Shown one piece after another: positions 19,375-29,687 of a stretch of DNA of 64,000 bases (the stretch's first letter is position 1; every line of letters begins with the position of its first letter). The translations under genes were made by a program, and so were the position numbers. Location of the stretch: assembly GCA_945873125.1 (NCBI GenBank), contig CAMCBV010000011.1, positions 1-64,000 on the forward strand, in the 5' to 3' direction. The notes under the pieces are model-generated. The model had not been told where the DNA came from. It saw only the letters and a list, made by a program, of their open reading frames with translations, and did not search any database. The stretch is from Prosthecobacter debontii (GTDB lineage: Bacteria > Verrucomicrobiota > Verrucomicrobiia > Verrucomicrobiales > Akkermansiaceae).

Positions 19375-19408
19375 ATGCGGCACTGAAATTGCTTCGTTTC
19401 ATTTTCCC

Positions 19409-22153
19409 ATGCCTCAATCCACCCGCGAAGAACTACGCATCGCAGGCTTCGATCTGATTGACGAACGCCTGAATTACCTACTTGGATGCCTGAAGGACGC
19501 TCTGGCAAGTGCCGGAGAAACTGAGCTACTTGATCACATGCCTTGGTCTGGTGCTGCTACCGATCCCGATGCCGCCCTTCCTGAAGCTCTTCCAAAACTC
19601 TATTCCATCGGCTTTCAGCTACTCAACATGGTTGAAGAACGCGTTGCCGCCGAGATCCGACGCGAACGGGAAAAAGCACTTGGTGCCGATTCCATACGCG
19701 GTCTCTGGCCTCAGGCTCTGCGCGACCTTTTGAAAATCGGTCTAGAACCTGAGAAAATTCTCGACGTACTCAAAGAAGTCCACGTCGAGCCCGTATTGAC
19801 CGCTCACCCGACTGAAGCCAAGCGCGAATCCGTCCGCGCGCGCCAGCGTGCGCTCTACGAGGAAATGGCTCGCAATGAATACCCGAAATACACCCTAAGG
19901 GAGAAACGCAGGATTCGTGAACGCGTTGTCACCACTCTGGAAACCCTGTGGCTAACAGCTGAAATTCATACGGTCCGCCCGGACATCAACTCGGAGTTGC
20001 GCAATGCAATCCACTACCTCCGCGATCTTTTTCCCGCCGCCATCAACCGCTTGGATCTCCATTTCACCGAAGCATGGCGCGATGCCGGACTTCCGCTTGA
20101 TCTCCTGCGCTCAGCCGGAAACATCCCCCGCATTTCCTTCGGCTCATGGATCGGCGGTGACCGTGACGGCCACCCGCTCGTCACTCCTGCCGTCACCGAG
20201 CAAAGTCTGATCGAACTTCGCATTGCCGCCTTCCAGTTGCTGGAACATGAACTTCGTAATCTGGCCTCACAGCTGACCATTTCAAGGCAACTTGTCCATG
20301 TCCCGGACGAACTTCAGGACCGGATCGATGAACTGAGCTTTACCATCGGCAACGACCATGTGGTTAAGGAAATTCTGGATCATCAGTCCGAAGAACCATG
20401 GCGCCAACTTGCCAACCTGATGGCGTTGCGTCTACGCGAACAGATCCAAGGAAAAATCGGCTATGGTTGTTCCGCACAATTGGTCGCAGATCTGGATCTG
20501 CTTTCTTGCTCTCTCGCAAGCTCCGGTTGCAAATTGTCAGAAGAACAGGTCATTCGTCCAGTGCGTCACAAAATCGAAATGTTCGGCTTTCATCTCGCCA
20601 AACTCGATGTCCGCCAGAATTCCGAATTTCACGATCAAGCGATTGCGGAAATCCTAACTGCTGCAGAAGTCCCGGACGGCCAAAATTTCGCTAATTGGCC
20701 GGAATCCAAACGGATCGATTTTCTGAATACGGAACTCCGTTCCACCCGTCCCTTCCTGCATGATGGAACAAGGATTGGTGAATACGCAGACAATGTCCTC
20801 GATACTTACCGTGTGCTGGTACGCCACATGGCGGCATGGGGCAAGGAGGGTCTTGGATCCCTCATCATTTCAATGACCCGGAAACTCTCCGATCTGTTAT
20901 CCGTTTACCTACTCGCACGTGAAGCCGGGCTCATCCAACTCGGCGATCAAGGTATGATCTGTCCGCTTGAGGTGGTTCCTCTTTTTGAAACGATGGATGA
21001 CCTCGAGAACTCCGCGGGGATTCTGGAAGCATTTCTCGAACACCCGCTCACCTCGCGTTCGATCCATGCCATGCAGCAGCCACAACAACAGGTTATGCTT
21101 GGCTACTCGGATTCGAACAAAGACTGCGGCATTCTAGCTGCGCAGGTCGCCCTGCATCACGCGCAATCCGCACTCACCAAAGTTGGTCAGACAAAAGGCG
21201 TGAAGCTTTGTTTTTTCCATGGCCGTGGCGGCACCATTTCACGCGGAGCAGGTCCCACGCATTGGTTCATGGCAGCCCTTCCTCACGGAGCCATGTCCGG
21301 AGGATTCCGCATGACCGAACAAGGTGAGACCATCGCTCAAAAATACGCAAACCTTGCCAACGCGACTTATAACTTGGAACTCCTGCTTGCCGGTGCAGCC
21401 ATCAATACCGCCCGGCACAAGCACCTCCCGGAAACTCCGGATCCAGCGGATCGATTCCTCGCCGTTCTTTCCTCATCCTCCCAAAAAGCTTATCAAGCCT
21501 TACTTCGCTCCGATGGCTTTATCGATTTCTATCGCCAAGCCACTCCCATCGATGCCCTCGAAAACGCCCGCATCGGCTCACGCCCTGCGCGGCGGACCGG
21601 AAAAAAATCCCATTCCATCTCGGACCTCCGCGCCATTCCTTGGGTGTTCTCATGGACCCAAGCCCGTTATTATCTCCCCGGCTGGTTTGGAGTCGGAAGC
21701 GCACTTGCCGATCTCAAAAGCGCGTCTGAAAAAGATTTCACCGAACTCAAAGAAGCTCTCAAACATTCCACGTTCCTCGCCTACGTCCTGACCAACGTCG
21801 AGACCAACCTCGCCTCCGCGAATCTCGAACTCATGCATGCCTATGCCGAGTTGGTCAACGATCCAAAAATCCGCGCGTTGTTCACCGAAAAAATCACCGC
21901 CGAATTCGAACTGACACGCCAACTTCTAACCGAACTATTCGATGGCTCCATGGATGATCGCCGCCCCCGCATGGCGAAAACCCTGGAAATTCGCGAAGCC
22001 CCTCTCAAAGTCCTGCATCACCAGCAAATCGCTCTGCTCAAGGAATGGCGCGGCCATATCCATGACGAACACCAAACCGCTGCGGACGCCCTTCTTCCCA
22101 AACTTCTTCTCTCGATCAACGCGATCGCCTCAGGCCTGCGCACGACGGGGTAA
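19409..22153 (+). CDS. ppc: Phosphoenolpyruvate carboxylase
   Basis: 914 residues, normal length. It carboxylates PEP with bicarbonate to oxaloacetate, feeding the TCA cycle. Conserved blocks: VLTAHPTEAKRESV with the catalytic His (about 131), FGSWIGGDRDGHPLVT (about 248), MLGYSDSNKDCG (about 562), and the second active-site His in FFHGRGGTISRG (about 605). The C-terminus reads SGLRTTG where most family members end in a Gly after a similar stretch, consistent with the intact active site. It is followed by a hairpin and converges on the SASA esterase gene. Confidence 0.96.
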   Translation: MPQSTREELRIAGFDLIDERLNYLLGCLKDALASAGETELLDHMPWSGAATDPDAALPEALPKLYSIGFQLLNMVEERVAAEIRREREKALGADSIRGLWPQALRDLLKIGLEPEKILDVLKEVHVEPVLTAHPTEAKRESVRARQRALYEEMARNEYPKYTLREKRRIRERVVTTLETLWLTAEIHTVRPDINSELRNAIHYLRDLFPAAINRLDLHFTEAWRDAGLPLDLLRSAGNIPRISFGSWIGGDRDGHPLVTPAVTEQSLIELRIAAFQLLEHELRNLASQLTISRQLVHVPDELQDRIDELSFTIGNDHVVKEILDHQSEEPWRQLANLMALRLREQIQGKIGYGCSAQLVADLDLLSCSLASSGCKLSEEQVIRPVRHKIEMFGFHLAKLDVRQNSEFHDQAIAEILTAAEVPDGQNFANWPESKRIDFLNTELRSTRPFLHDGTRIGEYADNVLDTYRVLVRHMAAWGKEGLGSLIISMTRKLSDLLSVYLLAREAGLIQLGDQGMICPLEVVPLFETMDDLENSAGILEAFLEHPLTSRSIHAMQQPQQQVMLGYSDSNKDCGILAAQVALHHAQSALTKVGQTKGVKLCFFHGRGGTISRGAGPTHWFMAALPHGAMSGGFRMTEQGETIAQKYANLANATYNLELLLAGAAINTARHKHLPETPDPADRFLAVLSSSSQKAYQALLRSDGFIDFYRQATPIDALENARIGSRPARRTGKKSHSISDLRAIPWVFSWTQARYYLPGWFGVGSALADLKSASEKDFTELKEALKHSTFLAYVLTNVETNLASANLELMHAYAELVNDPKIRALFTEKITAEFELTRQLLTELFDGSMDDRRPRMAKTLEIREAPLKVLHHQQIALLKEWRGHIHDEHQTAADALLPKLLLSINAIASGLRTTG

Positions 22154-22157
22154 ATGC

Positions 22158-22180
22158 AACGGCGATCTCCGGTCGCCGTT
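22158..22180. terminator. Hairpin terminator candidate between convergent ppc and esterase genes
   Basis: AACGGCGA/TCGCCGTT is a perfect 8-bp stem with loop TCTCCGG, five nucleotides after the ppc stop codon. Only TTT follows, so it may be a weak bidirectional terminator or a short palindromic repeat. Confidence 0.5.
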
Positions 22181-22230
22181 TGAATGATTCTACAGCACGA
22201 AATAATGCGTCTCCATGAACATGGAAACTC

Positions 22231-23706
22231 TTACTTCGAGCTCTGCATCTCGATCATGGCCTTTCCAAAAGCCTCCCCGATTTCCATGTAAGTACCGCCA
22301 TTTTGGTGGTAGTGGAAACTTTGGTCTTTGGGCGAGTTCTTGGGATCCGGCCAGATATGTCGGATATCCACCGATTTCACGTTGCCTTTGAATTCGGGAT
22401 ATTTGCCTTTACCTCCATCAACCGCAAGTTGCGCCTCGGCCACTGTTAGATCGTTGCCTTCGCGCCCGGGATTACCGCAGCCTGTGGAAACGAGGAAGGG
22501 AGCACTGGAAGCCTTGAAGTCCTTGCGAAGCGCTTTGATCAGATTAACGAGGTTATGTTCATAGCGTTTGGCAGTGACTTCGCTTCCAGTGTCTTTGTGA
22601 CCTTGGAACCAAACAAAGCCAGCGATCTCGTAACCACGTCCTTTCCAATGCGGAAAATTCGCATCGAAATTCGCGAGGACATCCTTGGCTGCGTTGACAC
22701 AATCGTCATATTGTTTGCCAGCATACCAGTCGATGGGCTTGCCAGTTTTGTCCAGCCATGCAGGAGGCTCAGTGGCTAAACCTTTTGCCGGATCAGCATC
22801 CCACATATCTGGCTTTTCCTTATAGCCAGCAATCACCTTCATCGTTTTGTTGCCGCTTTTATCAACAACTTCAGCGAGAGAACGTTCGCTGCCAGGCGGC
22901 AAAAAGTCCCAGGCGAGGGATCGATTTCCCTGAGATGCTTTGAGAAGCAAAACGGGCTCCTCGTGGAAATCGCCGATTTTAAAACCAAATCCCAGCTCAG
23001 GTCCAATTTGGCTTGCACCCGCACCACAGCCGATGCTGAGCCATTTATTTCCAGTAGCTGTGACAACACCCTTGTACCAAACGTCATCACGCGAAGCCCA
23101 ATTGCCATTCTTATCTAACAAATAGGGAAATTTACCTTCCTGTTTAACCAAAGTCGTCAGGGTTCCGGGAATATCCATGCGTTTGTAAAAACCCAATCCG
23201 TTGGCATTGGCTGTGAGGTAAGTGACTTTAAAAGGAACTTTTTCTCCGGCTGTCAGTTTGATCGAGTGATGGATGGGTTCTTTGCCAACCTCCTTACGAT
23301 AAATCTCCTGCCCGTTCATCAGCATGATGTTGTGCTCAGAATCACCATATCCCGGGTTGAACTGATAAATTCCAGTTTCTTTTGCAGCGAAAGTTCCGCG
23401 CACGATTTGCACTCCACCACCGGGAAATTCCGTCGGCTTAACTCCCCCATAACTCTCAAGAGGAAGGGTTTTGATCGGCTTGGCCGCATCATAATCCAGG
23501 CTCGCATCATAGGCCCCCTCGTAAACCGAAAGCACTGGCTTATCAATTTCCGCACCCCAACGCGATGCTCCACCATCGACCTGACCAATCCCAACCATGT
23601 TGGATTGACCTGATAAAATATAGACTTTCACCGGCTTTTCAGCGGCAGCCGAAAACGAATAACCGGCAATCCATGCAAATAGGAATAGGCAAGAACACTT
23701 CATCAT
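22231..23706 (-). CDS. Secreted SASA-type carbohydrate esterase (sialate O-acetylesterase-like)
   Basis: 491 residues with a signal peptide (cleavage near AAAEK, residue 23). The nucleophile block is YILSGQSNMVG with S35, typical of the SGNH-like SASA/CE6 esterases; FVWFQGHKD and HYHQNGG near the C-terminus carry the remaining active-site residues. A beta-rich insert at about 105-200 (ETGIYQFNPGYGD, NGQEIYRKEVG) looks like a carbohydrate-binding module. The enzyme probably deacetylates an extracellular glycan. It begins 7 nt after the 1200-aa PDZ/HEAT gene and is surely in the same operon, which ties that family to glycan processing. Confidence 0.85.
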   Translation of the reverse strand: MMKCSCLFLFAWIAGYSFSAAAEKPVKVYILSGQSNMVGIGQVDGGASRWGAEIDKPVLSVYEGAYDASLDYDAAKPIKTLPLESYGGVKPTEFPGGGVQIVRGTFAAKETGIYQFNPGYGDSEHNIMLMNGQEIYRKEVGKEPIHHSIKLTAGEKVPFKVTYLTANANGLGFYKRMDIPGTLTTLVKQEGKFPYLLDKNGNWASRDDVWYKGVVTATGNKWLSIGCGAGASQIGPELGFGFKIGDFHEEPVLLLKASQGNRSLAWDFLPPGSERSLAEVVDKSGNKTMKVIAGYKEKPDMWDADPAKGLATEPPAWLDKTGKPIDWYAGKQYDDCVNAAKDVLANFDANFPHWKGRGYEIAGFVWFQGHKDTGSEVTAKRYEHNLVNLIKALRKDFKASSAPFLVSTGCGNPGREGNDLTVAEAQLAVDGGKGKYPEFKGNVKSVDIRHIWPDPKNSPKDQSFHYHQNGGTYMEIGEAFGKAMIEMQSSK

Positions 23707-23713
23707 TCTGAGA

Positions 23714-26700
23714 TTAACCTTTTTTCAATACCAACCACTGTGACTTCCAACCGACAGGATTTTTCGCACCAAATGCGCCTGCTTCAATGAATAGATAATC
23801 AACCCCACCCAGGGTCTTCACAGTCATTTTTTGTGCGATATCTTGATCAAGATCTAACAATCGATCACCAGACCAGATCCATCGTGGGTCCTGTGTAAAT
23901 CCATCATTTTTAAGAGTGATTTTGACAAATGGCGGACGCGTGATGGTTTGTTTTGCCGCAGGATCAAAGCTCTCAATCTCTGGCACAGTTGCGATGGCGG
24001 TCCATGACCCCTCTGCTTTTGGATTGGCGACAAACTTGCCATCATACATATATTTCCCTTCATCCGGATCTTCAGGAGTTTTGTCCGGATTTTGAAGATT
24101 CTGCCATTCCGTGCAGAGCATCGGCACGAATGAAGCAGCTTTTCTCAGAACCTCCGCATCGAGCGCCGGGAGTTTTCTTTCTTCCATCCACAAGCTGAAA
24201 ATTCCCTGGGCGGCAGGAGGCATCTGGACGATGGCGCGATCGCCATAACGCATGAAGGTAATGGCGGAAATCGTCACCGGACCTTTGGTGAATTCCTGAG
24301 TGAATTCCGGAGTCATCCAAGCGCCCTGAATGTTGTCTCCTGCGCGTCTACCCAAGCCCTCTTTCGTTTCCACAAGAGCTTTGCCGTTCACGTAAATTTT
24401 AAATCCATCCCCTGCGCCAACACCTTGTCCGCGGCTGGCGCGGAGGCGGTATATGTGACCGGGTTTGGGCGCCGGAAATTGGAAGTTCCCACTCATCAGC
24501 AAAACTTCCTTTTCCCAAAGCGTACGTGGCTTCTCTTCCCAATGATTGCGCTCTGCTTTGGAATTATCCGTCAGCTCGCCTTTGTATTGACCAAAGGGCG
24601 AAGAACCTTTTTTCCAGCCAGCTTTTGCGGCATCGAAATCCTTGGCGAACCAGTTCTCCATGCCTTGCGGAAGAGTCACCGGACGATAACGCCACGGGGT
24701 TTTATCGTAGGCGAGTTTTTCCGCAGGATCGAAGGTATGATAATTCCATTCAGCATTTTTAAGATCGGGGCCGAATGGCTTCCAATTGTATTCTTTGATT
24801 CCAACCTTGTTATAGAGTGCCACAAGGCCGTCGATGGAATTCATGACCGTGCCGTTTTGAGTGGGTTTGTCGAGCTCACTGAAAATCCTCCGTCGATTCT
24901 GACCGATGTATTGATAAATCAGTTTATTGCTAATCAGGGGCAGAATGATCTTTTTAAGATCGGGTCCAAATTGATCCGGATCAGCGGAGAGGAAAACGGT
25001 ATCGTGAGGCAACGGTGAATCCGGAAATTGCTTTTTCGAAACTTGAAAGAGCACATCATATCCACCGGGTATTCCCGAGAGCGCTTCGGCGAGATTACCT
25101 AAAGTCTCCTTACGGTGTCCTGTCATGTCCTGGCCTCCCACCCAGCGATTCTTGCCATTGTAATTTTCATAAGCACCACCCATGGCTTTCATGGCGACCT
25201 TACTTACTTTCTCATCGGCAGTGGTGAGTTTTGCACGCAGAGCAGCCATCGGTCCGGTGGTTGTGCTTTGGCGCGGCGTGGTTTGAAATAACTCACCCAT
25301 GGGCGGGAGAACTTTTTCGTAACAACGGCTGTCAGTCGCGACTTGAGCCAATGTCATCAGCGCTCCATGTTGAAGCCACTGCTCAGAATGCTTGAGATAA
25401 GGCAAAATGACATCCACGTGCGGAGCGATCATATCCGGCGTGCCAAGTTGAACGAGAGACAGGCATGCGTCTTTCACAAACCACGATTCTTTATCGTCTT
25501 TGAGCCGTTCTATCGCTAGGTCGAAAATGCGTTGACTCCAATCAAGTGAAGGATTGAATGCTTTGATTGCCGCGCGGATGCCAGCGTTGCGAACGCGTGG
25601 ATCACTGTGAAGAACAAATTCCTCTAACAATTTTGGACGAACTTCGAACGCAGGTTTCGGGAACATGTAATCAGCAGTTAGACCCGCAGCTACATAAGAG
25701 ATCATGTTGCGAATGAGGTATTCCGGATGAGAAACATATTGGCGAATTTCATCATCGGTGAGCGGTTTTTGATTTAATCGAATGATGAGCGGCTTAGAGG
25801 AATCTTTAGCAAGAGTTTCACCTGCTAGATCCAGTTTTTTACCCGGCTCACCCGGAACAGGATCCGATGATAAAAAGATATCGTCAGCTGCCGTGCCCCA
25901 TGGACGAGCGGGGAGTTGGTAAGGCTTGGAGAACTTTGATGGTGGAGCTCCTGTGATACGCAAGGTTTTACGAGGAATGGTGTAGGTAATGGCATAACAG
26001 TTTCCCCACTCTTCATCATCGTAACCAGCTCCGCCGAGAATACCGAATGAGCCCACATACCGACGCGACATTTCATAATGCCATTTGCGGTTATCCATGA
26101 ATTCACGATATTGTTTGGGTGCTTTTTCTTGAAGCAAACCCATGGAGGAACTGCGCCAGATTTCACCGATGCCACCACCCGTATGACCGTGTAGCATGAA
26201 GGTCGTGGTGTAGAAACTTGTCTTTGCACAAATATCTCTCGCTTTCGCGTAAATGGATTTTTCTCCATCAGGTGTTAGGGAGGCGGCAGCTGCCATCGCG
26301 AAAGCGAGGTTACCGTGCTTGCCATTATCAACGAATGAGTTCTCAGGTCGATCATCTCCATAGGGATTAATGCCGCGCCCAGCATATCGGAAAAAGTGAA
26401 CCATCGTGCGATTGAGCAAGCTCTCATCGACTTCGACGCCACATTGTTTGGCGAGCAAAAGGAATGTGACCACAGCCGTGCCGCCTGCGTTTAAGTGTCC
26501 ATTTCCGTAGCCAAGCCCGGTCACACCACCGCGACCTGCCCATGCATCCAAATACTCACCCTTTGCCGCCTGATCCACCCAAGCTTTGATGACAGGCAGC
26601 GCCTCTGGATCTCCCGTGCGCAAATAGTATTCACACAATGGGATGCCGCCATAACCCAGATGCCATGCGTAGCCACTGCCTTTTTTGTTTTTCAGGCTGT

Positions 26701-27316
26701 GCACCCATGCCTTAACAGGAGCCAAATCTTTTTCCTCACCGGTTGAGAGCAGAAAGAGCATACCGAAATCTGCGAAGCCTTTGTTAGAGTCCGGCTTGGA
26801 AAGATAGTCGGCAAAATCACGAACAATCTTATCGGATTTTGGACAGTTCAATGGCCATGTTTTACTGTAAGCTCCAAGGACAGGGATTTTTACAACAACC
26901 TCTTTCGGCTCTCCTTTGATAGCGAATTTTATCAAGCCATCCGTGGCTTCCGCCTTTTCAATAATCTGACCAAGCTGGATGCGTGGGTCGATATCTTTGA
27001 GTTTTTCACCATTGATGGTTTCGATGATCTGACCTTTTTTGAGAACTCCCGTAGCCTCGGCTGGCGAGCCGGGTTCGATAACCCCAACATGTATCGTGAA
27101 CGCAGGCTGATGCAACTCGATGGACATCCCGACCGGACCAAAACGAGTGAGTGAATTAACAGTCAGCGTCTCACTTGGCGCAGTTGAGAAAAGAGGCGCT
27201 TCCTTGTAAAAAGATTCTCCGTTAGCCAGCTCGTATGGATTCGCCAAACTGACGGCAAGAAAGCCAAAAGAGAAGGATCGGGTGAGCTTGCGCCGGGCAA
27301 AAGATGGGATGGTCAT
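23714..27316 (-). CDS. Large secreted PDZ / alpha-toroid / HEAT protein
   Basis: 1200 residues. A basic N-terminus with a hydrophobic stretch (about 14-27) is a signal peptide. Then: PDZ at about 75-145 (VIEPGSPAEATGVLKKGQI), the linker PVLGAYS...NCPKS shared with the 7.1-kb paralogue, a helical toroid region of about 165-455 with GYGNGHLNAGG, GDDRPENS and HGHTGGGIGEIW, HEAT-like repeats (about 520-700), and a C-terminal beta-rich part (about 870-1190) with LRASRGQGVGAG and NGKALVETKEG that resembles a carbohydrate-binding or jelly-roll module. It is first in an operon with the SASA esterase. Function unknown; an exported enzyme or binding protein acting on the same polymer is the best inference. 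Confidence 0.7.
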   Translation of the reverse strand: MTIPSFARRKLTRSFSFGFLAVSLANPYELANGESFYKEAPLFSTAPSETLTVNSLTRFGPVGMSIELHQPAFTIHVGVIEPGSPAEATGVLKKGQIIETINGEKLKDIDPRIQLGQIIEKAEATDGLIKFAIKGEPKEVVVKIPVLGAYSKTWPLNCPKSDKIVRDFADYLSKPDSNKGFADFGMLFLLSTGEEKDLAPVKAWVHSLKNKKGSGYAWHLGYGGIPLCEYYLRTGDPEALPVIKAWVDQAAKGEYLDAWAGRGGVTGLGYGNGHLNAGGTAVVTFLLLAKQCGVEVDESLLNRTMVHFFRYAGRGINPYGDDRPENSFVDNGKHGNLAFAMAAAASLTPDGEKSIYAKARDICAKTSFYTTTFMLHGHTGGGIGEIWRSSSMGLLQEKAPKQYREFMDNRKWHYEMSRRYVGSFGILGGAGYDDEEWGNCYAITYTIPRKTLRITGAPPSKFSKPYQLPARPWGTAADDIFLSSDPVPGEPGKKLDLAGETLAKDSSKPLIIRLNQKPLTDDEIRQYVSHPEYLIRNMISYVAAGLTADYMFPKPAFEVRPKLLEEFVLHSDPRVRNAGIRAAIKAFNPSLDWSQRIFDLAIERLKDDKESWFVKDACLSLVQLGTPDMIAPHVDVILPYLKHSEQWLQHGALMTLAQVATDSRCYEKVLPPMGELFQTTPRQSTTTGPMAALRAKLTTADEKVSKVAMKAMGGAYENYNGKNRWVGGQDMTGHRKETLGNLAEALSGIPGGYDVLFQVSKKQFPDSPLPHDTVFLSADPDQFGPDLKKIILPLISNKLIYQYIGQNRRRIFSELDKPTQNGTVMNSIDGLVALYNKVGIKEYNWKPFGPDLKNAEWNYHTFDPAEKLAYDKTPWRYRPVTLPQGMENWFAKDFDAAKAGWKKGSSPFGQYKGELTDNSKAERNHWEEKPRTLWEKEVLLMSGNFQFPAPKPGHIYRLRASRGQGVGAGDGFKIYVNGKALVETKEGLGRRAGDNIQGAWMTPEFTQEFTKGPVTISAITFMRYGDRAIVQMPPAAQGIFSLWMEERKLPALDAEVLRKAASFVPMLCTEWQNLQNPDKTPEDPDEGKYMYDGKFVANPKAEGSWTAIATVPEIESFDPAAKQTITRPPFVKITLKNDGFTQDPRWIWSGDRLLDLDQDIAQKMTVKTLGGVDYLFIEAGAFGAKNPVGWKSQWLVLKKG

Positions 27317-27422
27317 ATGTTTGGTATGCGGTAAGTGGCTGTTTTATGACAGAATGACCCTGCCCATATCCATCATTAAATAAGCCACCTTTCCGAATCA
27401 CTTATACAGGGACGGGACGCAA

Positions 27423-27710
27423 TTATCTGCAAAATCTCAGCTCGTCTCGCAGACCTTCGATTACATCGACCAAACCGATGATCGTTGAGATCGCCGCCCA
27501 ATTCATCCGGTGTTGTTGCCGCAGTATTTCGATATGACGCAGTCGCAGCACGGCTTCCTCATTAAAATGCCATTCGTTCTCTTGATGGCTGGCAGGTTGA
27601 ATCAGTCCTTTGCGACAGTAAAAAACGATTTTGCGGCGTGAACTGCCTGTCATGTGAATCACGACTTCCAATGAATGCAGTTGATGGGGATCGGGGTCTA
27701 CCGTTTTCAT
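27423..27710 (-). CDS. cbpM: Chaperone modulator CbpM-like (MerR-type helix-turn-helix)
   Basis: 95 residues. The sequence SLEVVIHMTGSSRRKIVFYCRKGLI and NEWHFNEEAVLRLRHIEILR match the short MerR-like CbpM fold, which binds the J-domain of CbpA and inhibits it. The ATG at 27710 sits one nucleotide after the stop of the DnaJ-type gene (TGA-C-ATG), so the two are translationally coupled, as in other cbpA-cbpM operons. An in-frame open stretch reaches back to 27851 but overlaps the DnaJ gene and is not used. Could also be annotated as a MerR regulator. Confidence 0.75.
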   Translation of the reverse strand: MKTVDPDPHQLHSLEVVIHMTGSSRRKIVFYCRKGLIQPASHQENEWHFNEEAVLRLRHIEILRQQHRMNWAAISTIIGLVDVIEGLRDELRFCR

Positions 27711-27711
27711 G

Positions 27712-28683
27712 TCATGGCTCCCTTGGATTGAACTTTGAAGTATCGCGAAGTTTTTCCCAAGCACTCCGTTCCTCCGGGCTGATCTCTGTGGGCGATGCGA
27801 TGGAAATTTCCACATACAAGTCTCCCGGTGCGTTCTTTTTCGGCAAGCCATAGCCTTTGAGCCTCAGCTGGTCTTGCGAGTTTGTGCCGGCGGGTATTTT
27901 GAGTTGTACGGACTTTCCACCGGGGACTTTCAATAAAATCGTCGTCCCCAAAACCGCTTCCCATGGAGCCAGTAAAAGTTCGCGAAAAAGATCATGACCT
28001 TTCACGCGATAATCCGGATTAGCTGCCATGCGAACCCGCAAAAACAGATCCCCGTCGTCTCCTCCTCCCGAGCCTGTTCCTCCATGCCCAGGAATCCGAA
28101 GCCGTTGACCCTCACCGATCCCCGCCGGTATCCGGATCTCAACTTCATCCGTTGTCACCCTTCCAGTCCGAGGATCTGCCTTGCGGAGAGATATCGTTCG
28201 CTTTGAGCCGCTGTAAGCCTCTTGAAGAGTCACCATCAGATCGCTCTCAATATCCTGCCCGCGTATTTTGCCGCCCCTCGCCCCGGAAAATCCACCGCCC
28301 CCATAACCCGCCGCGCGCCGGGCACCGCCACCGGAGAAATATTGCTCAAAAAAATCGCTGAATCCGGTGCCACCGAATTCAAACTCAAACCCTTCGGGCA
28401 TCTGCTGCGACCCAGCACCCGACCACGCTCCTTGCGGTGGTGCACCTCCGTGACGCTCCCAATTCGCTCCCAATGTGTCATATTTTTTCCGCTTCTCCGG
28501 ATCACTCAGGACCTCATAGGCTTCGTTGATTTCCTTGAACTTCTCCTCGGCCGTCGCCTTGTTCGACGCAACGTCCGGATGATGGATCCGAGCCAATTTC
28601 CGAAAGGCTTTTTTGATATCCGCCGCCGAGGCATTGCGTCCAACTCCCAAAACCTCATAATAATCCCTAAATTCCACTGCCAT
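27712..28683 (-). CDS. cbpA: DnaJ-class co-chaperone, CbpA-like
   Basis: 323 residues. An N-terminal J-domain (about 5-68) with the HPD motif in [12 protein letters not shown], then a Gly/Phe-rich linker (about 75-140), then two DnaJ C-terminal substrate-binding folds (about 140-315). The Cys-rich zinc finger of true DnaJ is absent, which is the CbpA arrangement. It should stimulate DnaK ATPase and deliver clients. The ATG at 28683 (MAVEFRDYY) is preferred; a TTG two codons earlier is also open. It is followed by cbpM and diverges from pssA over a 113-nt gap that likely holds both promoters. Confidence 0.88.
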   Translation of the reverse strand: MAVEFRDYYEVLGVGRNASAADIKKAFRKLARIHHPDVASNKATAEEKFKEINEAYEVLSDPEKRKKYDTLGANWERHGGAPPQGAWSGAGSQQMPEGFEFEFGGTGFSDFFEQYFSGGGARRAAGYGGGGFSGARGGKIRGQDIESDLMVTLQEAYSGSKRTISLRKADPRTGRVTTDEVEIRIPAGIGEGQRLRIPGHGGTGSGGGDDGDLFLRVRMAANPDYRVKGHDLFRELLLAPWEAVLGTTILLKVPGGKSVQLKIPAGTNSQDQLRLKGYGLPKKNAPGDLYVEISIASPTEISPEERSAWEKLRDTSKFNPREP

Positions 28684-28796
28684 CTTCAAAAAGGTATAAG
28701 CAAAAATCCATTTCTACGCAAGTCAGCGATTTCCCCTAGTGATAACTCCCATTCTTCAAGGTTGAGCGTGACCCGTTTGCAGTACATGATTTTCCC

Positions 28797-29681
28797 ATGC
28801 CCCGCTTACGCGACCCTGACGAGCCGAAGATCTACTTCCTGCCGAACCTCATGACTGCCTGCAATCTCGCCTGCGGTTTCTTCGCCGTGCTGATGATTCT
28901 GAAAGGACAAATCGAGGTCCAAAAAGCATCCGGTGATGGAGTGATTGCCGCAAAGGAGTATTACGAGATCTCCCGTCATTACTACCAATATGCCATTCTG
29001 CTGATTTTTGGCTCCTGCTTGTTCGATCTGCTGGATGGCAGGCTTGCCAGACTCGGTGGGCAGGAATCGCCCTTCGGACAGGAATTTGATTCACTCGCTG
29101 ACATCATTTCCTTCGGCATGGCTCCGGCGATGCTGCTTTCACGCGCGGTGTTATTTCCCCTCGGAAATATCGGTTGGTCCATCGCTCTCATCTACCTCAT
29201 CTGCGGCGCGATGCGTCTCGCCCGTTTCAACTGCCTCGCATCTCTTCCGAAAAAACCCGGCTCCAAAAATGACTTTCGCGGCATTCCTATTCCGATGGCC
29301 GCTGGCTTTATCGCCTCCCTAACATTCCTCATCATCGATCTCTACAAAAACGACCACGAGGTCGGCGTCTGGAAATACGTGCTCGCCGGAGTCATGCTCG
29401 GGCTTTCTTGGTTGATGATCAGCGATGTCCGATACCCATCCTTCAAATCCGTCGACTGGAAAACCCGCGGCAGTTTTGCAGCCATTCTGGGCGCCGTCAT
29501 CTTGGTCAGTTTAACCATCCATTTTCGCTACATCATGCCGGTCGTGCTCTTCAGCGCCTACCTGATCTATGGCTTTATTCGCCCATGGATCTCCCAACGC
29601 ATAAGGAAAGAAATCGAAGATTTTTCCGAAGGCGAAGAGCCCACGACTCCCGAGGATGCCAAAAAACACGATACACCCTGA
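28797..29681 (+). CDS. pssA: CDP-diacylglycerol-serine O-phosphatidyltransferase
   Basis: 294 residues with about seven membrane segments. The CDP-alcohol phosphotransferase signature is complete: D80-G81-x2-A84-R85-x8-G94-x3-D98-x3-D102. The N-terminal YFLPNLMTACNLACGFFAVL is characteristic of the PssA subgroup, which makes phosphatidylserine, the precursor of phosphatidylethanolamine, in the inner membrane. A charged tail (about 275-294) ends the protein. The next gene starts 6 nt later, so the two share a transcript. Confidence 0.92.
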   Translation: MPRLRDPDEPKIYFLPNLMTACNLACGFFAVLMILKGQIEVQKASGDGVIAAKEYYEISRHYYQYAILLIFGSCLFDLLDGRLARLGGQESPFGQEFDSLADIISFGMAPAMLLSRAVLFPLGNIGWSIALIYLICGAMRLARFNCLASLPKKPGSKNDFRGIPIPMAAGFIASLTFLIIDLYKNDHEVGVWKYVLAGVMLGLSWLMISDVRYPSFKSVDWKTRGSFAAILGAVILVSLTIHFRYIMPVVLFSAYLIYGFIRPWISQRIRKEIEDFSEGEEPTTPEDAKKHDTP

Positions 29682-29687
29682 GAATGC

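Noticed and set aside
18289..19383. Long 364-codon open frame antisense to prs
   Set aside because: It mirrors the prs coding sequence; prs has clear family motifs and the antisense peptide has none.
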